This document shows positions 1 to 5,159 of a stretch of DNA of 5,219 nucleotides, piece by piece. How positions within the stretch are numbered: position 1 is the first letter of the stretch; each line of letters starts with the position of its first letter. A program made the translations under genes and the position numbers. The stretch covers positions 1 to 5,219 of the forward strand of contig JAPUKX010000281.1 in the NCBI GenBank assembly GCA_027295435.1. The letters are read 5' to 3'. Under the pieces are notes generated by a model, which had not been told where the DNA came from, made no database searches, and saw nothing but the letters and a program-made list of their open reading frames with translations. This DNA is from Planctomycetota bacterium (lineage in GTDB: Bacteria > Planctomycetota > Phycisphaerae > Phycisphaerales > SM1A02).

Positions 1-1298
1 CCGTTGATCCGAATCCTCGCCCCCTGAGCGAGTAGCTCGTCCACCTGACGGCGACCGATCCGCACCGTCAGCTGGGCCTGGCCGTCGCCGTAGCGACGAT
101 CAAGCACCTCGGCCCGCTTCTCCAGGAACGCGATCGTCTTGCCCTCGGACATCGGCGTCGTGACTTTCACCTGCCGCACATCACCGCGCACTTCTGTGCG
201 CACGACCTCTGCAAGAGCATCGAGTCCGTCGCCGGCGGCGGCGCTGATCGGAACTGCTTGGGGGTAGCGGTTCAGCCACACCAGGAGCTCGCGGTCATCG
301 TCCAGCAGATCGATCTTGTTGAGCCCAAGAACGCGGGGCTGGTCAACGGCGCCGATTTCATCGAGGGTTCGATACACCGTCTCCAACTGCATGGGGGCGT
401 TGGGATCAGCCACGTCGAGCACGATGATCAGCAGTTGCGCGAAGACCGTCTCCTCCAGCGTCGACCGAAAAGACGCCACGAGATGGTGGGGCAGATCGTG
501 AATGAAACCGACGGTGTCTGAGAGCATCACGGCATTCCCCCCGTCGAGGTCCCATCGCTCGACCCGCGTGGAAAGTGTTGCGAACAATCTGCGGTGCGTG
601 AACGCCCCGCCGGCCGTGAGGCGGTTGAACAGCGTGGACTTGCCGGCGTTGGTGTATCCAACCAGGCCAACGGTGAAATAGTCGATGTTGCGGCGCTGAA
701 CCTCGCGGGCCTTTCGCCCCTGGATTCTGCCCAGTTCCCGCTTGAGCCGGCGGAGCCGCTGCTGAACCAGCCGGCGGTCGATCTCCAACTGTTTCTCCCC
801 CGGGCCGCGCGTGCCGATGCCGACCGGAGCGCCGCCGGCGACTTGTTCAAGATGGCTCCACATCGCCCGCAACCGTGGATAGGTGTATTCGAGCTGAGCG
901 ATCTCGACCTGGATCTTGGCTGCATGGGTTGCGGCACGATTGGCGAAGATGTCGAGAATCAGCTCGCTTCGATCCACGACCTTGCACTGGGTCGCTTCCT
1001 CAACGGCTCTGATCTGAGCCGGCGATAGATCATTGTCAAAGATGACCAGCGACGCGGCGGTCGTGCCGACCAGCCCGGCCAGCTCTTGGGTCTTGCCCTT
1101 GCCCAGATACGTCTTGCCGCTGGGCAGGCGGCGATTCTGGATCAGCTCGCCGACCACCTCCGCCCCAGCGGTCTGGGCCAGCGCCCGCAGCTCGCTGAAT
1201 GGATCGCTCGCATCGACGTAGCGACCCGGCAGGTGAACGGCGACAAGCACCGCCCGCTCCGCTGCGACGCTGATTTGTTCACGTTGAATCTCTGACAT
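1..1298 (-). CDS. hflX: GTPase HflX, ribosome-associated (3' end cut by window edge)
   Basis: HflX is a cytoplasmic GTPase of the TRAFAC/Obg-HflX class that binds the 50S subunit and splits stalled or stressed 70S ribosomes. My reverse-strand translation is open for 432 codons with no stop and runs off the left edge. Family length is about 420-450 residues, so only a short tail should be missing. The N-terminal HflX domain (about 15-160) leads into the linker motif TRGPGEKQLEIDRR (163-176) and a basic helix (177-204). The G domain follows: G1 GYTNAGKST (214-222), G2-region FATLST (239-244), G3 DTVGFI (261-266) then LPHHLVASF, G4 NKID (327-330), and G5 SAAAG (352-356). The ATG at 1298-1296 is the only reasonable start, although its Shine-Dalgarno is weak (GGGGA three bases upstream). 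It is transcribed divergently from tsaD. Switch I reads FATLSTRVERW where E. coli and Bacillus have FATLDPT. Identification is very secure. Confidence 0.96.
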   Translation of the reverse strand, partial: MSEIQREQISVAAERAVLVAVHLPGRYVDASDPFSELRALAQTAGAEVVGELIQNRRLPSGKTYLGKGKTQELAGLVGTTAASLVIFDNDLSPAQIRAVEEATQCKVVDRSELILDIFANRAATHAAKIQVEIAQLEYTYPRLRAMWSHLEQVAGGAPVGIGTRGPGEKQLEIDRRLVQQRLRRLKRELGRIQGRKAREVQRRNIDYFTVGLVGYTNAGKSTLFNRLTAGGAFTHRRLFATLSTRVERWDLDGGNAVMLSDTVGFIHDLPHHLVASFRSTLEETVFAQLLIIVLDVADPNAPMQLETVYRTLDEIGAVDQPRVLGLNKIDLLDDDRELLVWLNRYPQAVPISAAAGDGLDALAEVVRTEVRGDVRQVKVTTPMSEGKTIAFLEKRAEVLDRRYGDGQAQLTVRIGRRQVDELLAQGARIRIN

Positions 1299-1341
1299 GC
1301 GTCCCCGCCGAGCGCGCCGCCATGGGCCGGGCCGGCTCTCC

Positions 1342-1347
1342 ATTGTA
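1342..1347 (-). promoter_or_regulatory. -10-like box TACAAT for hflX
   Basis: On the minus strand TACAAT (5 of 6 matches to TATAAT) lies 43 bases before the hflX ATG, which would give a 5' leader of about 35-40 nt. No good -35 hexamer sits 16-18 bases upstream. The same octamer, TACAATGG, occurs facing the other way at 1442-1449. This is a prediction from sequence only. Confidence 0.4.
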
Positions 1348-1441
1348 CCCACAGCGGTCGGGCATCGGCCTGGGGCTCACGTGCCGCACGGTGGGCCGAG
1401 GCTCAAGGATGACGCTTACCGTGATCGTCGATTCCGAACCC

Positions 1442-1447
1442 TACAAT
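1442..1447 (+). promoter_or_regulatory. -10-like box TACAAT for the tsaD operon
   Basis: TACAAT on the plus strand, followed by GG, mirrors the box upstream of hflX. The -35 region is poor. If used, transcription would begin near 1453-1455. That is downstream of the ATG at 1446, so that ATG could not serve as the tsaD start on this transcript. The leader to the Shine-Dalgarno at 1580 would be about 125 nt. Confidence 0.35.
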
Positions 1448-2666
1448 GGCATTGAAGATTTCGCCCGTGCGAACGCATGCGATCTTCGCCACGGGAACTT
1501 GTTCGGGAGGATCGCATTCGGGGCGGCGGGCCGGCCCTCGACCCCGGCCGGCGTCGCAACTCCCCCATCGACTCCAACCGGAGGCAACGGTCATCGTACG
1601 CGAACCGATTATCCTGGGGATCGAAACGAGTTGCGATGAGACCGCCGCAGCCGTGGTGCAGTGCGGGACACGGGTTCGCAGTAATGTGATCGCCACCCAG
1701 CATGAATTGCATCGGCGATATACGGGCGTCGTGCCGGAGATCGCCAGCCGGGCACACCTCCATCGCATCGTCCCGGTCATTCGAGAAGCGCTGAGCATGG
1801 CCGGCGTCGGTTACGATGACCTTGATGCGGTGGCGGTGGGACATCGCCCGGGGCTGATCGGTTCGCTGCTGGTGGCCACGTCCGCGGCCAAGGCCCTGGC
1901 CTGGTCGCTGAGCGTTCCGCTGGTGGGGATCGACCACATTGTCGCTCACCTCCACGCGGGACTGCTCGACGCCGAGCCGGTAGAGTTCCCGGCCATCGGG
2001 CTGGTCGTCTCCGGCGGACATACCAGCCTGTTTCTCGTGCACCGCCCACTCGAGGTCGACCTGCTGGGCAAGACGATCGACGACGCGGCGGGCGAGGCGT
2101 TTGACAAGGCCGCGGTCATCCTGGGGCTGGGCTATCCCGGCGGGCCCGCTCTCGATGGGCTGGCGCAGACCGGAAGCGACTGCGCTTGCGACCTTCCCGT
2201 CGCCATGCTCGGCCGTGACAGTCTGGACTTTTCATTCAGTGGTCTGAAGACCGCACTGCTCTATGCCGTGTGCGGCCAGCCGCAGCGCCATGGCCGCGGT
2301 CACGCCTTCCCGCGCGACGCCTCACAACTCACGCAGCAGCAGAAAGCGGACTTTGCGGCGTCGTTTCAACGTGCAGCGGTAACCGCGATCATGCGCAAGC
2401 TCATGCGCGCGCTGGCGCGTTTCGATGTCCGCACACTGCTCGTCGGCGGCGGAGTCAGCGCCAACAGCCGCCTCCGCGCCGAACTGCGTGAGCTGGCGCA
2501 GCGATGCGGGCTCGACCTTCGATTGCCAAAGACGGAGTATTGCCTGGATAATGCGGCAATGATTGCAGGACTCGCCGCCGCCAAGTTTGCCGTTGGCGAT
2601 TTCGATGACTGGTCGCTGTCCGCATCGACGCAAAGCGAGATCGCTGACGGGCGTGTAATCGTATGA
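1446..2666 (+). CDS. tsaD: tRNA N6-adenosine threonylcarbamoyltransferase TsaD; 5' boundary uncertain
   Basis: TsaD (Kae1/Qri7 family) transfers the threonylcarbamoyl group from TC-AMP to A37 of ANN-reading tRNAs, with TsaB and TsaE as usual bacterial partners; these are not in the window. It belongs to the ASKHA fold. Numbering from the ATG at 1446, visible motifs are IETSCDETAAA (59-69), metal ligands in H164-IVA-H168, SGGHT (189-193), GKTIDDAAGEAFDKAA (208-223), YPGGPALD (230-237), SFSGLKTA (263-270), GGGVSANSRLR (334-344) and DNAAMIA with the metal-binding D368. From the Shine-Dalgarno onward it is about 357 residues, close to the usual 340. The first 49 residues are Pro/Arg/Gly-rich, match nothing I know in TsaD, and look like non-coding sequence. 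The only conventional in-frame starts before the conserved core are ATG 1446, TTG 1452 and GTG 1467, none with a good ribosome site. Product certain; start uncertain, perhaps 1593. The stop overlaps the next gene's ATG. Confidence 0.96.
   Translation: MALKISPVRTHAIFATGTCSGGSHSGRRAGPRPRPASQLPHRLQPEATVIVREPIILGIETSCDETAAAVVQCGTRVRSNVIATQHELHRRYTGVVPEIASRAHLHRIVPVIREALSMAGVGYDDLDAVAVGHRPGLIGSLLVATSAAKALAWSLSVPLVGIDHIVAHLHAGLLDAEPVEFPAIGLVVSGGHTSLFLVHRPLEVDLLGKTIDDAAGEAFDKAAVILGLGYPGGPALDGLAQTGSDCACDLPVAMLGRDSLDFSFSGLKTALLYAVCGQPQRHGRGHAFPRDASQLTQQQKADFAASFQRAAVTAIMRKLMRALARFDVRTLLVGGGVSANSRLRAELRELAQRCGLDLRLPKTEYCLDNAAMIAGLAAAKFAVGDFDDWSLSASTQSEIADGRVIV
1530..1552 (+). other. GC-rich hairpin in the tsaD leader
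   Basis: A 7-bp perfect inverted repeat, GCCGGCC (1530-1536) and GGCCGGC (1546-1552), encloses a 9-base loop. It ends 27 bases before the GGAGG at 1580. It could be a leader stem-loop, but short perfect stems of G and C arise readily by chance in DNA this rich in GC. If the long tsaD frame is real, it lies inside codons. Confidence 0.3.
1580..1595 (+). promoter_or_regulatory. Shine-Dalgarno GGAGG with possible non-canonical tsaD start
   Basis: A perfect GGAGG occupies 1580-1584, just where a ribosome binding site for a normal-length TsaD would sit. The in-frame codons at usable spacing are GTC (1590, five bases away), ATC (1593, eight bases away) and GTA (1596). None is a standard initiation codon. 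The conserved TsaD N-terminus, ILGIETSCDE, begins about 15-20 bases further on. ATC at 1593 has the best spacing. Use of ATC as a start is inference and would be unusual. Confidence 0.4.
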
Positions 2667-3196
2667 ATCTCACGATGACCACGGTGGCCGGCCGTCACCC
2701 GGCGTCCATCTCCGGCTCCGAATTGCACAAGCAGTGTCGAATCACATTCGGCCGCGGCACCGGCCCCGGCGGTCAGCGCCGCAACAAGGTCGAAACAGCG
2801 GTGCGTATCACTCATCTGCCGACCGGGATCATCGCCGGCGCCAGCGAGCGACGCAGCCAGCTACAGAATCGACACACGGCCGAGCGCCGTCTGCGACTTA
2901 AGCTCGCCCGGCAAGTCCGCACCACGGTCGATCCGCGAAGCTACCAGCCGAGCGAACGATGGCAGCGGCGCCGCCAGGGATCGAAGATGCCGGTCAACCC
3001 GAAGACCCGCGACTATCCGGCGCTGCTGGCCGAGGCGCTGGACGTCATCGTCGCCAAGGGATTCGATGTCGGCGGGGCGGCTGGCATTCTGGGGATCACC
3101 ATGTCTCAACTCGCTCGACTGATCCGCCACGACCGCCACGCCTTCCCCATCGTCAACCAAGGCCGTACCGATCGCGGACTACCCGCGCTAAAGTGA
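2663..3196 (+). CDS. GGQ release-factor-like protein (probable peptidyl-tRNA hydrolase) with C-terminal HTH-like module
   Basis: The protein has 177 residues. Residues 18-82 form an RF1/RF2 domain-3-like catalytic module with GPGGQ (34-38), where GGQ is the motif that triggers peptidyl-tRNA ester hydrolysis in the ribosomal A/P centre. NKVETAVRITHLPTGI (41-56) and ERRSQLQNR (62-70) follow, as in class I release factors and the small codon-independent factors ArfB/YaeJ and mtRF-R (C12orf65). Stop-codon-reading domains are absent, so termination without codon recognition on stalled ribosomes is the likely role (inference). A basic stretch (97-108) follows. In place of a short ArfB-like tail there is a helical segment (about 115-177) in which DVGGAAGILGITMSQLARLI (135-154) resembles a helix-turn-helix. 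The gene starts at ATG 2663, overlapping the tsaD stop as ATGA, so translational coupling is likely. ATG 2675 is an alternative start. The exact subfamily is not assigned. Confidence 0.88.
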   Translation: MNLTMTTVAGRHPASISGSELHKQCRITFGRGTGPGGQRRNKVETAVRITHLPTGIIAGASERRSQLQNRHTAERRLRLKLARQVRTTVDPRSYQPSERWQRRRQGSKMPVNPKTRDYPALLAEALDVIVAKGFDVGGAAGILGITMSQLARLIRHDRHAFPIVNQGRTDRGLPALK

Positions 3197-3247
3197 GGCT
3201 TGACAGTTGCGGCTCTCCGATAGCCATGGGCAGACCTGCCCGCGGTT

Positions 3248-3280
3248 CCGGGACCCATCGGGTCGCGGCTCTTGTCTTGT
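3248..3280 (+). terminator. Possible terminator of the tsaD-GGQ operon
   Basis: The stem CCG-G-GACCC / GGGTC-G-CGG (3248-3256 with 3260-3268) has an ATC loop and a single G-G mismatch. It is followed by CTCTTGTCTTGT, a tail with six T in twelve bases. It begins 51 bases after the GGQ gene's stop. The tail is weaker than in a classical intrinsic terminator. The 3' flank CGCGGCTCTTG recurs at 4601-4611 beside another palindrome. A smaller inverted repeat, GGGCAG/CTGCCC, lies just upstream at 3228-3241. Confidence 0.4.
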
Positions 3281-3285
3281 ATAAA
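3280..3285 (+). promoter_or_regulatory. -10-like box TATAAA for the amidohydrolase gene
   Basis: TATAAA (5 of 6 matches to TATAAT) lies 38 bases before the ATG at 3324, which would give a leader of about 30 nt. It sits directly after the putative terminator. No -35 hexamer at normal spacing is convincing. The box stands out as an A/T patch in otherwise GC-rich sequence. Confidence 0.35.
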
Positions 3286-3323
3286 GGAAGGGCTCGGTCA
3301 GGACAGCTCGCTACGATCAGGGC

Positions 3324-4526
3324 ATGACTCTCGACACCGACCAACTACGCGACGTTATTCAAGATGAACTCGCCGATCTAGTTGCGATTCGTCACGACCT
3401 GCACGCGCACCCGGAGCTGGCCTACGCCGAGCAGCGCACGAGTAAGGTCGCCCAGCGGGAGCTGGACAGCGCGGGCATCGAGTTCAAAGCAGGCCTCGCG
3501 GGAGGCACCGGCGTGCTCGCTCATCTGCCCGGCAGGAGCGACCGTGCCATCGGGCTGCGTGCCGACATGGATGCCTTGCCCATTGAGGAGGCAAACGATG
3601 TGCAATACCGGTCGCAGCACGATGGCGTGATGCACGCCTGCGGGCACGACGGCCACACGACCATCCTCATCGGCGCCGCCCGCGTGCTTGGACGGTTCGC
3701 CCGGGAAGCGCCTCTGCCGCGCCCGGTCACCTTCGTGTTTCAACCAGCCGAGGAAGGCGGTGCCGGGGCCAAGAGAATGTTGCAGGACGGATGTCTTGAC
3801 GGCTCGGTGCTGGGCTCGCCGGTCCAACACATGTTCGGCCTGCACGGTTGGCCGAGAGTGCCGCTGGGTGCGGTGGGAACTCGCCAGGGGGCGATGATGG
3901 CCGCTGCGGACACCTTCGACATCACAGTCAACGGCGTCGGATGCCACGCGGCCTGGCCTCACATCGGACGCGATCCGGTCGTGGCCGCCGCCGCGATCGT
4001 CACCGCTATACAAACGATTACCTCGCGCAGTATCGCCCCGTTGGAATCAATCGTGGTTTCGGTGACCCAATTCCACGCCGGCAACACCTACAACATCATC
4101 ACCGGCCGGGCACAACTGGCCGGGACAGTGCGCACGCTTGTGCCCGAAGTTCAACAACTAGCCGAGCAGCGGCTGCGGGAGATCGCCGGCGGCGTCGCGG
4201 CCGCGCACGGGTGCCAGGCCGAGGTTGAGTATCAACTGGGGTATCCCCCCACCATCAACCATCCCGAAGCGGTCGAGATCTTCAACACTGTCGCCAGGGA
4301 CGCCTTCGGCCCGCAGCGCGTGCTCCAGGTCGAGCAACCGGTCATGGGCGGCGAGGACTTTGCATATTACGGCCAGGTTGTGCCCGCGTGCTTCTTCGTC
4401 CTGGGGCTGGTGCCCGACGGCGCCGAGTCGATGCCCGAGCTGCACCAGCCGACGTTCAACTTCAACGATGACGCCGTCGCCACGGGCGTGGAGATGTTCT
4501 GCCGCCTCGCCTTGCGCGACGAGTGA
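3324..4526 (+). CDS. M20-family metal-dependent amidohydrolase (hippurate / N-acyl-amino-acid hydrolase type)
   Basis: This is a complete protein of 400 residues, the normal size for the M20D amidohydrolases (HipO, IAA-amino-acid hydrolase and YxeP-like), which cleave amide bonds of N-acyl or conjugated amino acids using a dinuclear metal site. Motifs run in family order: RHDLHAHPELAYAE (23-36), GLRADMDALPIEE (77-89), MHACGHDGHT (103-112) with metal ligands C106 and H108, FQPAEEGGAGA (139-149) with the likely base E143 and ligand E144, and GLHGW (172-176) with H174. The inserted dimerisation domain follows, with GCHAAWPHIGRDPV (206-219) and H208 reaching into the partner's site. NTYNIITGRA (254-263), MGGEDFAYY (341-349) and LHQPTFNFNDD (373-383) with metal ligand H374 complete it. 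There is no signal peptide, so it is cytoplasmic. The start fits the family but the AGGG before it is too close for a good Shine-Dalgarno. Substrate cannot be told from sequence. It appears to be a single-gene unit. Confidence 0.95.
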   Translation: MTLDTDQLRDVIQDELADLVAIRHDLHAHPELAYAEQRTSKVAQRELDSAGIEFKAGLAGGTGVLAHLPGRSDRAIGLRADMDALPIEEANDVQYRSQHDGVMHACGHDGHTTILIGAARVLGRFAREAPLPRPVTFVFQPAEEGGAGAKRMLQDGCLDGSVLGSPVQHMFGLHGWPRVPLGAVGTRQGAMMAAADTFDITVNGVGCHAAWPHIGRDPVVAAAAIVTAIQTITSRSIAPLESIVVSVTQFHAGNTYNIITGRAQLAGTVRTLVPEVQQLAEQRLREIAGGVAAAHGCQAEVEYQLGYPPTINHPEAVEIFNTVARDAFGPQRVLQVEQPVMGGEDFAYYGQVVPACFFVLGLVPDGAESMPELHQPTFNFNDDAVATGVEMFCRLALRDE

Positions 4527-4584
4527 GCATTTCGCTGAATAGCGTCGCTCGGTAGGGCGAGGGCACCCGGCAGTTCTCGGCAGT

Positions 4585-4605
4585 CTGCGGGCTGTCAGCC
4601 CGCGG
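4585..4605. repeat. Palindrome between convergent genes
   Basis: GCGGGCTG-T-CAGCCCGC (4587-4603) is a perfect 8-bp inverted repeat around one base. As RNA it could form a 6-bp GC stem with a five-base loop, and a U-G pair plus a C-G pair extend it outward. It lies between the convergent amidohydrolase and FHA genes, where a two-way terminator would be expected, but neither strand has a T run after it. CGCGGCTCTTG at its 3' side is shared with the hairpin near 3264, so it may belong to a dispersed intergenic palindrome family. Confidence 0.5.
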
Positions 4606-4612
4606 CTCTTGG

Positions 4613-4652
4613 CTCGATACCTCCATGCCTCGATGCCTTGATGCCTCGATGC
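4613..4652 (-). repeat. Five tandem 8-bp repeats directly after the FHA stop codon
   Basis: Reading the minus strand from the FHA stop TAG (4655-4653), the next 40 bases are five 8-base units: GCATCGAG, GCATCAAG, GCATCGAG, GCATGGAG and GTATCGAG. Each differs from the consensus GCATCGAG by at most one base. The array starts at the very next base after the stop and ends seven bases before the palindrome at 4585-4605. The unit length is not a multiple of three. It is outside both flanking genes. Confidence 0.9.
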
Positions 4653-5024
4653 CTACCTGATCAGCGTGCTCTTGCCGCGCTCACCCTGTTGGTGGTAGTG
4701 GGCCATCGCGCTTTCGCGATCGGGGAAGTCTTGGTTCGTGAACATCAGTTTGGAATTGCCGATCTGGATCATGTCGCCGTCTTCGAGCACGCTTTCGCTC
4801 GCGATCTGTCGTCCGTTGACGAACACGCCGTTGGCGCTTTTCATGTCCAGCGCGCGATACCGGCCGTCGCTCTGCTCAAGACGGATCTGAAGATGTTTGC
4901 GCGAGACGAGCTCGTCCACGATCTGGATCGGGACCGCTTCATCGCGCCCCGCCACCATGGTGCGCTTCCCCAGCGGGTAGTAATCCCCCTCATTCGACCC
5001 GGACACGATGATGATAGACGGCAT
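4653..5024 (-). CDS. Small FHA-domain protein (phosphothreonine-binding)
   Basis: The gene encodes 123 residues that are nearly all one forkhead-associated domain, a beta sandwich that binds phosphothreonine peptides made by Ser/Thr kinases. Conserved positions are present: GR (26-27), SRKH (41-44, with S41, R42 and H44), and NGVFVNG (65-71), with N65 expected to contact the residue after phosphothreonine. DGDMIQIG (82-89) is the usual closing strand. A hydrophilic tail (about 98-123) ends in GKSTLIR. There is no signal peptide, membrane segment or attached effector domain, so it probably acts as a soluble adaptor; the kinase and target are not in the window. ATG 5024 is supported by an excellent Shine-Dalgarno, GGAGG (plus coordinates 5031-5035, six bases before the ATG). 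It converges on the amidohydrolase gene. The stop TAG abuts the tandem repeats. Confidence 0.93.
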   Translation of the reverse strand: MPSIIIVSGSNEGDYYPLGKRTMVAGRDEAVPIQIVDELVSRKHLQIRLEQSDGRYRALDMKSANGVFVNGRQIASESVLEDGDMIQIGNSKLMFTNQDFPDRESAMAHYHQQGERGKSTLIR

Positions 5025-5050
5025 GACACACCTCCACGTGCAGTTTCTGC

Positions 5051-5079
5051 ATTCTCACCCGTGGGGTCGACCAGTGCAA
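5051..5079 (-). promoter_or_regulatory. Weak promoter candidate for the FHA gene
   Basis: On the minus strand TTGCAC (5079-5074) and GAGAAT (5056-5051) are separated by 17 bases. They match the sigma-70 hexamers at 3 of 6 and 4 of 6 positions. The transcript would start about 20 bases before the ATG and just include the Shine-Dalgarno. The matches are weak, so this is only a candidate. Confidence 0.2.
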
Positions 5080-5159
5080 GTGCCCGTCCCAGGGTACTGG
5101 CAGCGTCGGCGTGAGCTCTGTGGCAATTCCCTCCGAGGACCAGAGCTCGACACGCTGCC
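5079..5159. repeat. Adjacent and nested inverted repeats upstream of the FHA gene
   Basis: Two structures abut. AGTGCCC (5079-5085) pairs with GGGTACT (5092-5098), seven pairs including one G-T, around a six-base loop. At the very next base, GGCAGCGT (5099-5106) pairs with ACGCTGCC (5152-5159), and nested within it GAGCTCTG (5113-5120) pairs with CAGAGCTC (5141-5148), plus a T-G pair at 5112/5149. Small internal loops (5107-5111 and 5150-5151) separate the two 8-bp arms, and the apical loop is 20 bases. The G-T pairs are stable as G-U only in a plus-strand RNA. Function unknown; possible roles are a structured RNA, a cruciform or operator, or a remnant of a mobile element. Confidence 0.6.

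Noticed and set aside
527..937. Minus-strand 136-codon frame overlapping hflX in another register
   Set aside because: Arg/Ser-rich translation with no motifs; the hflX frame over the same bases carries all the G motifs.
594..1028. Plus-strand frame of 144 codons opposite hflX, and a similar one at 258-521
   Set aside because: They lie antisense within a well-conserved GTPase gene, resemble no family, and are typical mirror frames of GC-rich coding DNA.
1322..1639. Plus-strand 105-codon frame in the hflX-tsaD spacer
   Set aside because: It runs out of frame into the conserved TsaD core, has Pro/Arg/Gly-rich low-complexity content and no ribosome site.
1416..2042. Minus-strand frame of 208 codons opposite tsaD
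   Set aside because: Antisense shadow of the conserved tsaD sequence; no recognisable domain.
3200..3205. Perfect TTGACA just after the GGQ gene stop
   Set aside because: No acceptable -10 hexamer lies 16-18 bases downstream, and the site is well upstream of the amidohydrolase start. Probably chance.
3378..4013. Minus-strand frame of 211 codons opposite the amidohydrolase gene
   Set aside because: Histidine/arginine-rich shadow of the M20 gene, with no domain and no ribosome site.
4527..4584. Possible intrinsic terminator directly after the amidohydrolase stop
   Set aside because: Only 4-bp complementary segments (CTCG/CGAG) are seen and there is no T run; not supportable as a terminator.
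4656..4676. GKST at the FHA C-terminus as a Walker A motif
   Set aside because: It lacks the GxxxxGK[ST] form and any nucleotide-binding fold around it; only seven residues remain in the protein.
4638..5114. Plus-strand frame of 158 codons opposite the FHA gene
   Set aside because: The minus frame has a clear FHA domain and a strong Shine-Dalgarno; the plus frame begins in the tandem repeat and ends in a low-complexity Ala/Ser-rich stretch.
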